Of a DNA stretch of 64,000 nt, positions 25,388 to 34,175 are shown piece after piece. A model generated the notes under the pieces. That model was not told the DNA's origin and did no database searches. It worked only from the letters and a program-made list of their open reading frames with translations. Within the stretch, counting starts at the first letter, position 1. The number at the start of each line of letters is the position of its first letter. The position numbers and the translations under genes are program-made. The stretch comes from Phycisphaerae bacterium. GTDB taxonomy: Bacteria; Planctomycetota; Phycisphaerae; Phycisphaerales; UBA1924. Location of the stretch: positions 1-64,000 of the forward strand of contig BQMO01000015.1 in the NCBI GenBank assembly GCA_022180725.1, written 5' to 3'.

Positions 25388-25848
25388 GGCGGCGTGCTCC
25401 CCGGGCCCGCCGAGGTGCCGACCGGGCGCGTGGCCCCTGCCGCGGCGCTCGCGCCCTTCTTGGCGTAGCCCTTGATGACGTTGGTGAACTCGCCGTTGTC
25501 GTCGCGCTTCTTCAGCCCGACGTTGATCTCCAGCGGGATGTTGTGGAGCTCGACCGAGTCCTTCGGGGCCATGACGCCGACGGCGCGGCAGATGGCGGAA
25601 AGCTCTCCTCGCGCGATCTTGACGGTCATCTCGCTCTTGTTCTCGAGGTTGAGCCGCGCCCACACGAGCCGGCCCTTGTACTCGCCGTCGATGATCTGGA
25701 ACGTGAGCTGCAGGTACTTTCCGCCGCCCGCCTTTGTGGGCTTCATCTCCGTCTCGGTGACGACGGCGGTGTACTTGCCCGCGGGGATCGGGTCGAGGGC
25801 GACGGAGGGGTCCACGTTGTTCGCGTCAAAGTTGTTCAGGTTTGCCAT
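25375..25848 (-). CDS. DUF669 phage protein, ssDNA-binding candidate
   Basis: The 157-aa product starts MANLNNFDANNVDPSVALDP, then PIPAGKYTAVVTETEMKPTK and YLQLTFQIIDGEYKGRLVWA. This is the pattern of DUF669 proteins, which accompany phage AAA ATPases, helicases and RusA in replication modules and may bind single-stranded DNA. The C-terminal 40 residues are Gly/Ala/Pro-rich, like an SSB tail. Confidence 0.85.
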   Translation of the reverse strand: MANLNNFDANNVDPSVALDPIPAGKYTAVVTETEMKPTKAGGGKYLQLTFQIIDGEYKGRLVWARLNLENKSEMTVKIARGELSAICRAVGVMAPKDSVELHNIPLEINVGLKKRDDNGEFTNVIKGYAKKGASAAAGATRPVGTSAGPGSTPPWKR

Positions 25849-25862
25849 GAGTCAGAGTCCTT

Positions 25863-26699
25863 TCAGTTGGTGGCGGCCGCGCTCTCGCTGGGCGCGGTGT
25901 CGGGGTTCTGGGTGATGGGTGCAGCAGGTCCGGGCTCGCCGCGCGAGGAGGCGACGTGCGCCGCGAACACCCGGTAGTCGAGCGGCAGTTCCTCGGGCAG
26001 GTTCAGGCGGTTCTTGGCGACGTGCGCCGGGCGTTCGACGGTGCGGACGATGCGCTCCCCGGTGCCGACGCCGTTGTGCTTGGCCTTGTTGAACCCCTCG
26101 TCGACCTTGACGGTGAGCACCTTGTAAGTGGCGAAGAGCACCTCGTCGGCCCACTCCTGCACCAGGGCCGACGCGAGCTTGTGCAGGCGAGGGGAGTAGC
26201 GGTCGTAGGGAACGGTTTCGGGGTTTTCGAACTTCTCGATCTTCGCGTGGGCGATGACGATCACGGTCATGCCGCGATCGCCGCGGAGGGCGTCGAGCGC
26301 GCCGAGCACGGTCCGCCACTTCTCGATGGCGAAGGCGTAGCCCTTGGCGTACCCGATCTTCTCGATGCTCTCGGCCTGCTCGTCCTCGCAGACCTCGCGC
26401 CAGATCAGGCGCTCGAGCCAATCCAGCGAGTCGATGACGACGGTCCTGTACCCGTGGTCGCCGGAGTACAGCGATTCGAGCGCCGCCATGACGTCGCCGA
26501 GGCTCCTGGCCAGCGGGAACGACTCACAGTCGATGTCCCCCAGGCCGTCCTCGGTGGGAATGAAGATGGGCTTCTCGGCCATCGCGCCGAACGTGGACTT
26601 GCCGATGCCGTGCGTGCCGTACAGCATCACGCGGCGCGGCTTGGGGTTGCGGCCCCGGTTGATGTGGTTCATCAGGCTGGTGGGGGTGGCTGCGGTCAT
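25863..26699 (-). CDS. Phage RecA-like/AAA ATPase
   Basis: The 278-aa protein has a P-loop MLYGTHGIGKSTFGAM near residues 25-40, EDGLGDIDCESFP shortly after, and Walker B VVIDSLDWLERLIW around 85-98. This is the phage AAA_24-type nucleotide-binding family found beside DUF669. It probably loads or aids recombination/replication proteins. ATG 26699 has GGAGA upstream and gives the family length; a GTG at 26801 overlapping the upstream stop (GTGA) would add 34 residues and cannot be excluded. Confidence 0.85.
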   Translation of the reverse strand: MTAATPTSLMNHINRGRNPKPRRVMLYGTHGIGKSTFGAMAEKPIFIPTEDGLGDIDCESFPLARSLGDVMAALESLYSGDHGYRTVVIDSLDWLERLIWREVCEDEQAESIEKIGYAKGYAFAIEKWRTVLGALDALRGDRGMTVIVIAHAKIEKFENPETVPYDRYSPRLHKLASALVQEWADEVLFATYKVLTVKVDEGFNKAKHNGVGTGERIVRTVERPAHVAKNRLNLPEELPLDYRVFAAHVASSRGEPGPAAPITQNPDTAPSESAAATN

Positions 26700-26797
26700 G
26701 GGGTCTCCGTGGCTGCGAATCTCGGGATCGACGTCCTCGGGCCAGATGTCGCGCGAGAACGCGCCCTGGCCGAGGCGGACAAGGGGGATGCGGGTGG

Positions 26798-27094
26798 TCA
26801 CGCGGCCGACGCCGCCACCGGCTCGGGGGCGGGCTCCTTGCGGACGGTGAAGGCGCCGCGGCCGAACTCGTGGGACAAGAGCGACGCGTAGATCTGCGCG
26901 ACGGCGTCGCCAACCGGCGCGCTACCGTCCACGCGGATCTCCGAGCGCAGGGGCTCCAGCGAGTACGACACTTCCGTGCGCACACGGGCCTCGCCGTAGA
27001 GACCCTCGGCGGCCAAGAGTGACAGCCGCAGCGTGGCCTCCGCCTCGCTCATGTCCACGTCGCGGCAGAACTGGAATCGGTGCGTCTGGCACAT
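26798..27094 (-). CDS. Small phage protein of unknown function (98 aa)
   Basis: The 98-aa product starts MCQTHRFQFCRDVDMSEAEA. It then gives strand-helix elements (EVSYSLEPLRSEIRVDGSAP, DAVAQIYASLLSHEFG). Cys2 and Cys10 with two nearby histidines are present but no clear metal motif is formed. GGAG lies eight bases before the ATG. It overlaps the possible longer form of the ATPase gene. Function unknown. Confidence 0.66.
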   Translation of the reverse strand: MCQTHRFQFCRDVDMSEAEATLRLSLLAAEGLYGEARVRTEVSYSLEPLRSEIRVDGSAPVGDAVAQIYASLLSHEFGRGAFTVRKEPAPEPVAASAA

Positions 27095-27133
27095 TCGAGT
27101 GGCTCCATGGGTGCCGGGGTCTCTCCGAACGGC

Positions 27134-27171
27134 GGAGCGCCCAGGCTCGGGAGAGATGAGCCGGGCGCTCC
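27134..27171. other. Strong 14-bp hairpin between sigma factor and replication genes
   Basis: GGAGCGCCC (27134-27142) pairs perfectly with GGGCGCTCC (27163-27171); inside, GGCTC pairs with GAGCC with one bulged A and a 9-base loop. There is no T-run on either strand, so it is not a standard intrinsic terminator. It may be an attenuator, RNA-processing site or factor-dependent terminator between the sigma-factor gene and the following replication genes. Confidence 0.6.
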
Positions 27172-27215
27172 GCGCGTCGGTCCGCAGCGAGGCACTCTGG
27201 GCCTCTGGTGGTCCC

Positions 27216-27809
27216 CTATGCCGTCGCCTCAGGGCCTGCGCGGTCGTCGGGATTGAACCGGTTGCGGATCGCCGCCAGGGCGCGGTCGATCTGACGGCGG
27301 GAGACGCGGCGGATGCGGGCCGCACCAGCCACGCCGTGGTCGATCACGTCACGGAGGAGCGCCCGCTCGCGCCGCGTGAGCGCGGCGTCGATCGCGCGGT
27401 AGGCTTCGAGCACCTCGATGTGCTCGATGAAGTTGACCGTGTCACGGCCCGTGCGGCGCAGGTGATCCGCCTCGCCCGTGACGCTCGCGAGCGAGTCGAG
27501 CTGCCCGTCGCACTCGACGAAGGTCCCCTCCAACGAGATCGCGCGGAAGCCGTCGCGGCGTTTGATGCGCCGCCGACGGCGCAGCTCCATCGCCACCCAG
27601 CTGGTGAGCGCTGTGTTGACGAACGCCTCGATGTTGCCGCGCTGGGCGTCGAACAGCCGGGCCTTCGTCCAGAGATACAGCGACATCTCCTGCCGCAGGT
27701 CCTCCTCATCGGTGCGGGAGAACCCGGGTCGCCGGCACAGGTGCGCGGCCTTGCGGCGAATCAGCTCACTGGTGAACGGGTGCGAAACGACGGTGCTGCG
27801 GATGGACAT
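27216..27809 (-). CDS. Phage-encoded sigma-70-like factor
   Basis: The 197-aa protein starts at ATG 27809. It has a region-2-like segment (DEEDLRQEMSLYLWTKARLF through FVNTALTSWVAMELRRRRR) and a region-4-like helix-turn-helix (RRERALLRDVIDHGVAGAAR, RRVSRRQIDRALAAIRNRF), matching the small ECF-like sigma family. It is the most upstream gene of the leftward early block, so it may switch host polymerase to phage promoters. Its ribosome-binding site lies in a hairpin. Confidence 0.78.
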   Translation of the reverse strand: MSIRSTVVSHPFTSELIRRKAAHLCRRPGFSRTDEEDLRQEMSLYLWTKARLFDAQRGNIEAFVNTALTSWVAMELRRRRRIKRRDGFRAISLEGTFVECDGQLDSLASVTGEADHLRRTGRDTVNFIEHIEVLEAYRAIDAALTRRERALLRDVIDHGVAGAARIRRVSRRQIDRALAAIRNRFNPDDRAGPEATA

Positions 27810-27813
27810 TGGA

Positions 27814-27829
27814 CCTCCGAGGCCGGAGG
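27814..27829 (-). promoter_or_regulatory. RBS-sequestering hairpin before the sigma factor gene
   Basis: CCTCCG (27814-27819) and CGGAGG (27824-27829) are inverted repeats with a 4-base loop. On the minus strand the downstream arm (CGGAGG, transcribed from 27819-27814) is the Shine-Dalgarno sequence of the sigma factor, ending 4 bases before its ATG. Folding would hide the ribosome-binding site and could limit sigma-factor translation. Confidence 0.55.
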
Positions 27830-28020
27830 TCTTGCTCGCCCGCCAGTCACGCCGACGTGGGCTGTGTCGCGGCGACATGCCGCGAGGGATTCACAGGCGC
27901 GCCCGTGACTGGCCGGTTATGAGCCGACCGGCCTCGGACGCAGGCCCGGGTGTCGCGGATTGCTGAAGTTCGCTGCGATCGGTCGCGGGCACTGACGGCC
28001 TGCAACCCCTGAAAACACAG

Positions 28021-29001
28021 TCACTTCCGATACTGCTGGTTTTTCTTGGCTCTGTCGCGGGGTTGCGACGCGACAACGCGGCCGACTGACCCGGAGTCAT
28101 CCTCGCGGAGGACGGCATCGATCCCGCCAGCCCGATTCACGGCGCGCCAGACTTTGTCGCGCGAGATCTTCGTCCCCATCTGCTCGGAGAGCGCCTTTGC
28201 GGCTTTGTCATACGACCCGTGCTGCTTGTACGCGGCCACGAGTGCGTCGTCCCCCAGATGTGACTTGAGCTCCGACTTGACCTGATTCCGCACCAGGCCC
28301 TTTCCGCGCGCGTCGAGCGACACACCACCTGCCGCTTCCGCGAGGCGATCAGCCTCAGCGATCGCTTCGAGGACCGCCTCCGCGTCGAGGTTGACGACCT
28401 CATCCGTGAACGACGCCGCCGCGTGAAGGGATATGACCGCCGGCACCCGACCAGGCCAGGAGCTCGGGCTCGGAACTCGATGTGGCACGAACACGACGGC
28501 GCGGCCGCCGGTTCCGATGTGTCGCGTGACCGCGCCCCCATCGTCGTCCGCTAGGCGCATCGCAAGAACGACCTCTCGAGTCGACTTCCGCCACGGCATG
28601 CGCCCAAGGTGCCAGAGACGTCCCGGCACGACGGGCCGTGCCGAAGGGAGCCCGAGTGCGCCGGCGAGTACGCCCGCGAGCCCCTCCGCATTGACCTCCC
28701 AGCCCTGGCACATCGCCGCCGTCACCTCGACCCGCAGCGACTCGGGACACCAGATGAAGAACCGCGAGAGTGTGTTTTCATCCGAATCCCGTTCATCAAC
28801 GACCGTGACCGCCTCGATATGGTGGTCGTCACAGAGGGGGCACGGTGCGGTGAGCCCCGTCGGCGCCGGCCGGACCAGGTTGATGCGCCGGCATTCATCG
28901 AGTGCGCCCGGCGGCCACATGCTGATCTCGGAGTGGTCGAACAGGTGACCCGCGCAATCTGCTCCGACCAGGAGCAGGCGGAACACATCAGCCTTGGTCA
29001 T
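28021..29001 (-). CDS. Unknown protein with zinc-binding-like and HTH-like parts (326 aa)
   Basis: No known family recognised. The N-terminal part has a CPLCDDHH cluster near residue 54, a possible zinc site with nearby Cys (GADCAGHLF, CRRINL). The middle is an alpha/beta domain. The C-terminal 80 residues are helical and include a helix-turn-helix-like stretch (YDKAAKALSEQMGTKISRDK, then VWRAVNRAGG). It overlaps the 395-aa gene by 14 bp, so the two are translated together. Its location at the left edge of the defence-like island and its tight pairing suggest a two-protein module. Confidence 0.7.
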   Translation of the reverse strand: MTKADVFRLLLVGADCAGHLFDHSEISMWPPGALDECRRINLVRPAPTGLTAPCPLCDDHHIEAVTVVDERDSDENTLSRFFIWCPESLRVEVTAAMCQGWEVNAEGLAGVLAGALGLPSARPVVPGRLWHLGRMPWRKSTREVVLAMRLADDDGGAVTRHIGTGGRAVVFVPHRVPSPSSWPGRVPAVISLHAAASFTDEVVNLDAEAVLEAIAEADRLAEAAGGVSLDARGKGLVRNQVKSELKSHLGDDALVAAYKQHGSYDKAAKALSEQMGTKISRDKVWRAVNRAGGIDAVLREDDSGSVGRVVASQPRDRAKKNQQYRK

Positions 29002-30175
29002 CGGTCACCTCCCACAATCGCAGGCACCGCTCGCCAACGACACGGACCTCGTCGGGCTTGCTCTTCAGGTTGCTCGAATGGGGCACGGACACCTCAAAGG
29101 TGAGCGTCGGCTGGCGGCCGACGCCGTTGTGGATGAACCGGATGGAGAAGGTCGCCTGGATCACGCGGAGCCCCTCGATGGGCAGGTTCTCGCGCCGGAG
29201 CCACCGGTCCATCTTCCTGTAGATGTCGTTCCGACCGGCCCTTGGGTCGGCTTTGACCTCGATGTGCCCGCCGGTGCCGCGCTGCACGATCCGCAGGCGC
29301 GTGATGCGTGCGTCCTCGACACGATCGGCCGGGTCGGTGGGGAGGGGTAAGTCGCTCCGGAGAAGGTGGTCGAGCCGGTAAGACGGCTTCAGCGGATCAA
29401 CGGGCGGGATGTCCTTCTTGAGCACCGCCTTGCAGAAGGCCACCTGAAGCGGAGCCCACATCTTGCTGCCGCCGGGCGCGACGATCTCCAGCGATCCCTC
29501 GTCCCCGCTGTAAACGAACACGTTCTCGAACGCATACCGGTCCCAGCGGACCACGGGCTGGTTGTCGTTGCCATCGAAGACCAGGTGCTTGTCGGGGTAG
29601 TCGTCGAGGTACGCGAAGAAGTAGTCGGCCCCGTCGGCACGCCGGTAGTGCTCGACCATGCAGTGCTTGCCCCGCAACTGGGCGGGCCCGTACACCGCGG
29701 AGAGCGCGGTGGCGAGCGGGGCGCACAGCGCGGCGGGATCAGCGAGCTGCAGCTTCGGCAGGGCGTTTCGGCGATTCCAGAGCCGCCCCCCGCACAGCGC
29801 GTCGGCGCGGGCGAACATGGCCGCATCGTCGAACACGTCCTGGGCGTGCAGGTAGGACCACATCGCCTTGTCCGCCTTGCTCTGCTGGGCGGTGAACTCA
29901 ACGGCCTGCTGCGGGTGGCGTGCCAAGATGCCCTCGGCGAGCACCGCCACGCCGCGGTGGTCGGCCAACTCGTTGACGTCACGGACGATCATCTGCACTT
30001 CGCGCTGCTTCCCGTCCGTGAGGCCCTGCCAGCCCTGGAAGACGGGTTCGATCTTGTGCTCCGTGAGCGTGTCCCACGGCACGTCGGTCAGCTCGCCGCG
30101 GCGCTTGAAGAACTCGCGGAGCAGTGGGTTGGCGATCTGCTTGAGGATCTTGCGGGGGTCGAAAGGCTTGGCCAT
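28988..30175 (-). CDS. Unknown island protein (395 aa), partner of the 326-aa protein
   Basis: No family recognised. The 395-aa product starts MAKPFDPRKILKQIANPLLR at ATG 30175, with AAGGA nine bases upstream; the first 130 residues are helical. A middle part is rich in aromatic residues (YRRADGADYFFAYLDDYPDK, WDRYAFENVFVYSGDEG). The C-terminal 150 residues form strands with VKADPRAGRNDIYRKMDRWL. It directly follows an operator copy 18 bp upstream, and lies beside the XRE/IrrE regulatory genes. Its job may be sensing or effector activity in the island; nothing in the sequence decides this. Confidence 0.7.
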   Translation of the reverse strand: MAKPFDPRKILKQIANPLLREFFKRRGELTDVPWDTLTEHKIEPVFQGWQGLTDGKQREVQMIVRDVNELADHRGVAVLAEGILARHPQQAVEFTAQQSKADKAMWSYLHAQDVFDDAAMFARADALCGGRLWNRRNALPKLQLADPAALCAPLATALSAVYGPAQLRGKHCMVEHYRRADGADYFFAYLDDYPDKHLVFDGNDNQPVVRWDRYAFENVFVYSGDEGSLEIVAPGGSKMWAPLQVAFCKAVLKKDIPPVDPLKPSYRLDHLLRSDLPLPTDPADRVEDARITRLRIVQRGTGGHIEVKADPRAGRNDIYRKMDRWLRRENLPIEGLRVIQATFSIRFIHNGVGRQPTLTFEVSVPHSSNLKSKPDEVRVVGERCLRLWEVTDDQG

Positions 30176-30193
30176 GCGGTCGGGTCCTTTGTC

Positions 30194-30211
30194 GTTTGGT
30201 AAACCGTTGAC
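30194..30211 (-). promoter_or_regulatory. Operator copy A upstream of the unknown gene pair
   Basis: GTTTGGTAAACCGTTGAC matches the GTTTGCCAAACAGTTGAC core found at two other sites in the island, with three mismatches. The first 11 bases form an inverted repeat (GTTT, GGT, AAAC). It lies 18 bp before the ATG of the 395-aa gene. Unlike the two long copies it lacks the -10-like TATCAT, so a promoter here is unclear. Confidence 0.62.
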
Positions 30212-30243
30212 AGCGGGAGCACGACAAACCTCCGCCCACGGAA

Positions 30244-30945
30244 TCAAAACAGTGTGTTCGGTGCCTCGCGCAACAGGAAACCCAGCTTCTCCAGGCGAAT
30301 GCGCATCGCCTCGGCTGACACTTCAAACTTCTCCGCCAGCGGCTTGCAGAACCGCTCCAGCCGCACGTCGTCGGGGTCGCGGTGACCGGGCCCCGACGCT
30401 GGCGGGAGTGTATCCAAAACCACGGGGTCGAGCCCGCCGCGCCATCCCTGCCACGCGGCCACCACGAGCTTCTTGGGCATCAACAGGTAACCGGCGAAGG
30501 TGTCGGCCTGCCACTCGACCGGCGGCTTCTCGCTGGAGCGGCACACGAACGCGGGCGCGCCGCGGCCGCCGAATAGGTGCGCCTGCGACGGGTCCTCGCG
30601 GTAGTGTTTCCGGTGAAGGCGCCAGTGGCCGGCCTCGTGCGACAGGGTGAAGCGGAACCGCCCAAGCATGGTGGGGCGCTCGTGCGGGTCCAGGGTGCGG
30701 TCGACCTTCACCAGGCCGTCCTTGAACCAGATCGCGCCGAGCACGTCGTCGTTGTTGAAGAGCGTCCGCAGATCATCGACCTCAACGGTGAGCTTGCACT
30801 GCACCTCCAGCAGTTCATCGATGGGAACCGGTGGCGCGGTGATCTCCTCGTGATCGCGCCCGTACTCAGCGATCAGGAGCATCGCCTCATCCTCGATGTG
30901 CTTCTCAGGGAGGAACGGCACCGCGCTGTTGGAGGCCCAGGCCAT
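30244..30945 (-). CDS. ImmA/IrrE-family metallopeptidase
   Basis: The 233-aa protein has the zinc protease motif HEAGH at residues 103-107 (LSHEAGHWRLH) and the downstream glutamate motif EWQADTFAGYLLMP with Glu144, as in ImmA/IrrE enzymes. These proteases cut partner XRE-family repressors upon a stress signal (ImmA-ImmR, IrrE-DdrO). Here the gene overlaps the end of an XRE gene by 1 bp (TGATG), so it is very likely the protease that inactivates that repressor. Confidence 0.9.
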   Translation of the reverse strand: MAWASNSAVPFLPEKHIEDEAMLLIAEYGRDHEEITAPPVPIDELLEVQCKLTVEVDDLRTLFNNDDVLGAIWFKDGLVKVDRTLDPHERPTMLGRFRFTLSHEAGHWRLHRKHYREDPSQAHLFGGRGAPAFVCRSSEKPPVEWQADTFAGYLLMPKKLVVAAWQGWRGGLDPVVLDTLPPASGPGHRDPDDVRLERFCKPLAEKFEVSAEAMRIRLEKLGFLLREAPNTLF

Positions 30946-31310
30946 CAGCTGTTGTCTCCCCCTTTGAGCTTCTTCGCCTCTTCCGCCAGCTTCTTCAGCT
31001 TCTCGGCGGTGAGGCCCTTGGCGGCGCGGAGCAGCTCGGGCATTGCCTCGGGCTGGCTCTGGATGATCTTCGGCAGGTCCTCCGGCACGCGACCCGCCAT
31101 CGCCACCATCTCGTCGGGGTTCTCGCCAAGGAGCTCGGCGGCGCGCTTCGCCAGCTTTGCCGTGATCGGGGAGTCCACCTTGTCCTGCTCAACGTGCGAC
31201 AGATACGTTGGGCTCACGCCCAACATCTCGGCGAATCGGCGCAGGCTGTATCCCTTGGCGACACGTTTCTCGCGCAGATAGGCGCCAAATGACTGTCGTT
31301 TTTCAGCCAT
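30945..31310 (-). CDS. XRE-family transcriptional repressor
   Basis: The 121-aa protein has an N-terminal HTH_3 domain: FGAYLREKRVAKGYSLRRFA, EMLGVSPTYLSHVEQDK (about residues 8-45). The C-terminal part is helical and Lys-rich and may be the protease target and dimer region. It is the fourth gene of the UvrD-Mod-Res operon, so it would control its own expression if it binds the promoter-operator at 39548-39607. Confidence 0.9.
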   Translation of the reverse strand: MAEKRQSFGAYLREKRVAKGYSLRRFAEMLGVSPTYLSHVEQDKVDSPITAKLAKRAAELLGENPDEMVAMAGRVPEDLPKIIQSQPEAMPELLRAAKGLTAEKLKKLAEEAKKLKGGDNS

Positions 31311-31316
31311 GACTTC

Positions 31317-34163
31317 TCATCCATTCACCGCCACGGCGGGTTGTGCCAATGTGGGCTGATCAGCTTTCATTGTCTTTGCCATCTCCTCGAACGACTTGAC
31401 ACCGCGCGCGAGTGCCGACTCGAGCTTGCGCTGCGGGACGAACAGATAGTGCCACGTGCCGTAAGCAGTCCGGCTCATCTTGTCGCACCACATCCGAGCG
31501 GCCTCTGACTTGAGCGCTGTATTCGGGCGGATCTCCCCCTTGGTCTCGGCGAGCCACGTTTCCTCGGCGCCGGACGGCGACTTCACTACGACGATGAAAT
31601 CGGGGAAGTACTGGCGCGGACGATTGCCCTCGTAGTAGGTCACGGAGAAGCCGAATCGCTCATTCTTGAAGTAGCGGATGACGTCCTTCGCACCGTCGAG
31701 GAAATCAGCGAACTGCTTCTCCAGGTCCGTATGACACGGCACCTTGTTCGTGTGGCAGCGCCGACCCTCAGCAACAATCCCTGTCCACTGAAAGCGTCGC
31801 AGTAAGGTCGTGTCGAGCCATTCTGGATTTCCCAGAATCGGAACTGGTGACACACCCGCGACGCCGGCGCCCCGAATCGCGGTCTCAAGCACATCGAGCG
31901 CCTGGCGGCGCCAGTAGTACATGCCAATGTCTCGGGCGTCGGCCTTCGAGCCGTTGTGGGACACCGGCGTCACCCTCGACCCGAGGTATCGCTGCGCCAC
32001 CTCCAGGAGCTCATCAAACGTCGGTCCGATCCCCAGATCAGCGGCCGCGCCCGGATTCGTCGCCTCGAACAGTTCCTCCGCCATGAGAAACGCTGTCTTG
32101 AGCAGCGGCCACTCACGGCGAAACTCGTCGAGCGTCATGACCGCTTCCGGCCGTCCGCCGACGACCGGACGCACCAGCACTTCCGGCGGCGTTTCCTTGG
32201 GGTTCAGAAGGAGCTGCGGTAGCTTGTCCACCTTGACGATGTCGGCGAGGGACGCCGTCACGCCGACCGCCCATGACCGAACGTTCGGTACACGAACCTG
32301 GTTCTTGACCTTCTTTGGATCGGGTTCGATCCATATCGGCTTCTGTCCCCATTCGCCCGTTTTCGGTCGCTTCCGCTTCTCGACGGGGAACCCGACAAAC
32401 GGGATTCCGAATGCGTCAACCGTCTCTTCTCCACCGTCCTTGCGTTCCTCGAGCGGCTGGTTGAGCACGTCGTAGCTCGTTCGGCGCAGTCCCCGCCCGA
32501 TGATCTGCTCGGTGAGGAGTGGGGACCCGAACGCTCTCAGGCCCAGGATGTGTGTCACACTCTTGACGTCCCAGCCCTCTGACAGCATGTTGACGCTGAC
32601 GATGCCGCGAACGTTCTCGCCCGGCTTGCCGCGGGCGCCGACGGTGTTCACCATCCCTCGGAGAACTCCCTCGTTCCCCTTGTCCGTATCAAACACCTTC
32701 GAGTCGATCGGTATGGTCACCCACTTCGCACGGTCATCAACCGCCGGGTTCCGTAGGAAGTCGTACTCGCGCGTGAGGTGGTCGAAGAGCCAAGACGCCT
32801 TTGTTGCATTGTCCGCAACGCACAGCAGTACCGGACTCGGACCACGAGCGAACTCGAACGACTGCTGCCACTCCTCGTAGTCCTTTTTCCATGAGGAGTA
32901 GATGCTGGCGATCGCGCCCTTGCACGCCCTGATGTACTCCTCCTTGGTGCTGGCGCCCTTCACCAGATCCCACAAGTCGAGGTAGACGCGCCCCTTTTCG
33001 TCCGGATCGGGAAGGCGCACAACCTTCACAAGCCCGGATTCAAAGGCGTCGTACACGGAGAAGTCGGAGATCAGCCACTCGAACAAGGTGCCATCCGGTT
33101 TCGGCGACCCCGAGCCGTACCACGGCGTCGCGGACAGATCGATCACGAGGCCAACCCGCGCCGCCTTCGAGATTCGATCAAGGATCTTGCTCCATTTGAT
33201 GTACTCGGCGTCCTCGCCCTTGCGGCCGCGCTTCTCGCCGTAGACGTGGTGGGCTTCATCGTTGATGACAAACACATCGCGCCATCCCCCGAGCAAGCGC
33301 CGAATAGGGGCATTGGCATCCTGGCCAGCGCGCCGGCGCATGGCTCGTAGAACCGACTGCGGAATGAACCGTCCCTCCTCAACGACCTCCTCGCCAATCC
33401 AATCATCGCGGCGATTCTCGAGCGGGATCGCCTGCCAGTTGCGAACCAACACCTGCGGATGAAACTCCTCGCGGTACTCCGGTGGCACCATCTCAAAGGC
33501 GTCGTACAGATTGTGTTCGCCAGCGGGATCAAGGCCGTCCCCGCGGGGCTGGCCACTGACACGGTCGCGTACGGTGAGATTGGGGACCAGGACGAGGAAG
33601 TTGGTCGAGAGAGGCGATCCGCTCACCTTTCGTTTGTGAAGCGTGGACCACGTCACCAGCAATGCCATGACCACCGTCTTGCCCGTGCCGGTCGCGAGCT
33701 TGAGCGCGTAGCGGAGCAGGTCGCCTGTCTCGGGCATCCGGTGTTTGCCCTTGACTTCATATAGATAGATGACAGTCTCGATTGCCTCGCGCTGACAGAA
33801 GAAGAACCGCTTGCCCAGCGCAACGCGTTCTTCCTCTCGCTCGAACCACCACTCGAGCAGACGCCTCGTGACGACCGCCGTGCCGCCGTATCCACCATCG
33901 CGCCACGCTCGGACCTCATCGCGTAGCTGGTTGACAACCGCGTTCAGCTCTTGATTCGAAGCCGACATGTCGTCGTACAGACCAGCTTCACGGCCAACGA
34001 CACCCGAAATGCCGCCTTTGGAGTCCTTCGCAGAAGCCAGGAAGCGCATCGATGGGCGCCGGCCATCGATCAGCTTTGAGCGCCCCCCAGGCAGCAGCTG
34101 ATAGTGCCGCGCCGGCTCTCGGTACGCGTCGCAGACCACCACCCTGTCAACAACATACGCCAT
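31317..34163 (-). CDS. Type III-like restriction subunit (Res)
   Basis: The 948-aa protein has an SF2 helicase core with Walker A LKLATGTGKTVVMALL near residue 155, motif II VFVINDEAHHVYG near 300, motif III DLSATPWYGSG, and motif VI QIIGRGLRRTSYD. The C terminus has a PD-(D/E)XK nuclease signature (YFPDFIVVV, then WLAETKGEIR, about residues 855-875). This is the layout of type III Res. It follows the Mod gene by 12 bp. As a type III enzyme it would cut unmodified DNA after ATP-driven translocation. Confidence 0.88.
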   Translation of the reverse strand: MAYVVDRVVVCDAYREPARHYQLLPGGRSKLIDGRRPSMRFLASAKDSKGGISGVVGREAGLYDDMSASNQELNAVVNQLRDEVRAWRDGGYGGTAVVTRRLLEWWFEREEERVALGKRFFFCQREAIETVIYLYEVKGKHRMPETGDLLRYALKLATGTGKTVVMALLVTWSTLHKRKVSGSPLSTNFLVLVPNLTVRDRVSGQPRGDGLDPAGEHNLYDAFEMVPPEYREEFHPQVLVRNWQAIPLENRRDDWIGEEVVEEGRFIPQSVLRAMRRRAGQDANAPIRRLLGGWRDVFVINDEAHHVYGEKRGRKGEDAEYIKWSKILDRISKAARVGLVIDLSATPWYGSGSPKPDGTLFEWLISDFSVYDAFESGLVKVVRLPDPDEKGRVYLDLWDLVKGASTKEEYIRACKGAIASIYSSWKKDYEEWQQSFEFARGPSPVLLCVADNATKASWLFDHLTREYDFLRNPAVDDRAKWVTIPIDSKVFDTDKGNEGVLRGMVNTVGARGKPGENVRGIVSVNMLSEGWDVKSVTHILGLRAFGSPLLTEQIIGRGLRRTSYDVLNQPLEERKDGGEETVDAFGIPFVGFPVEKRKRPKTGEWGQKPIWIEPDPKKVKNQVRVPNVRSWAVGVTASLADIVKVDKLPQLLLNPKETPPEVLVRPVVGGRPEAVMTLDEFRREWPLLKTAFLMAEELFEATNPGAAADLGIGPTFDELLEVAQRYLGSRVTPVSHNGSKADARDIGMYYWRRQALDVLETAIRGAGVAGVSPVPILGNPEWLDTTLLRRFQWTGIVAEGRRCHTNKVPCHTDLEKQFADFLDGAKDVIRYFKNERFGFSVTYYEGNRPRQYFPDFIVVVKSPSGAEETWLAETKGEIRPNTALKSEAARMWCDKMSRTAYGTWHYLFVPQRKLESALARGVKSFEEMAKTMKADQPTLAQPAVAVNG

Positions 34164-34175
34164 CGCGCGGGCTCC

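Noticed and set aside
27911..27933. Inverted repeat GGCCGGT/ACCGGCC as a terminator of the unknown gene pair
   Set aside because: The stem is only 7 bp and no T-run follows on either strand; left unannotated as a terminator.
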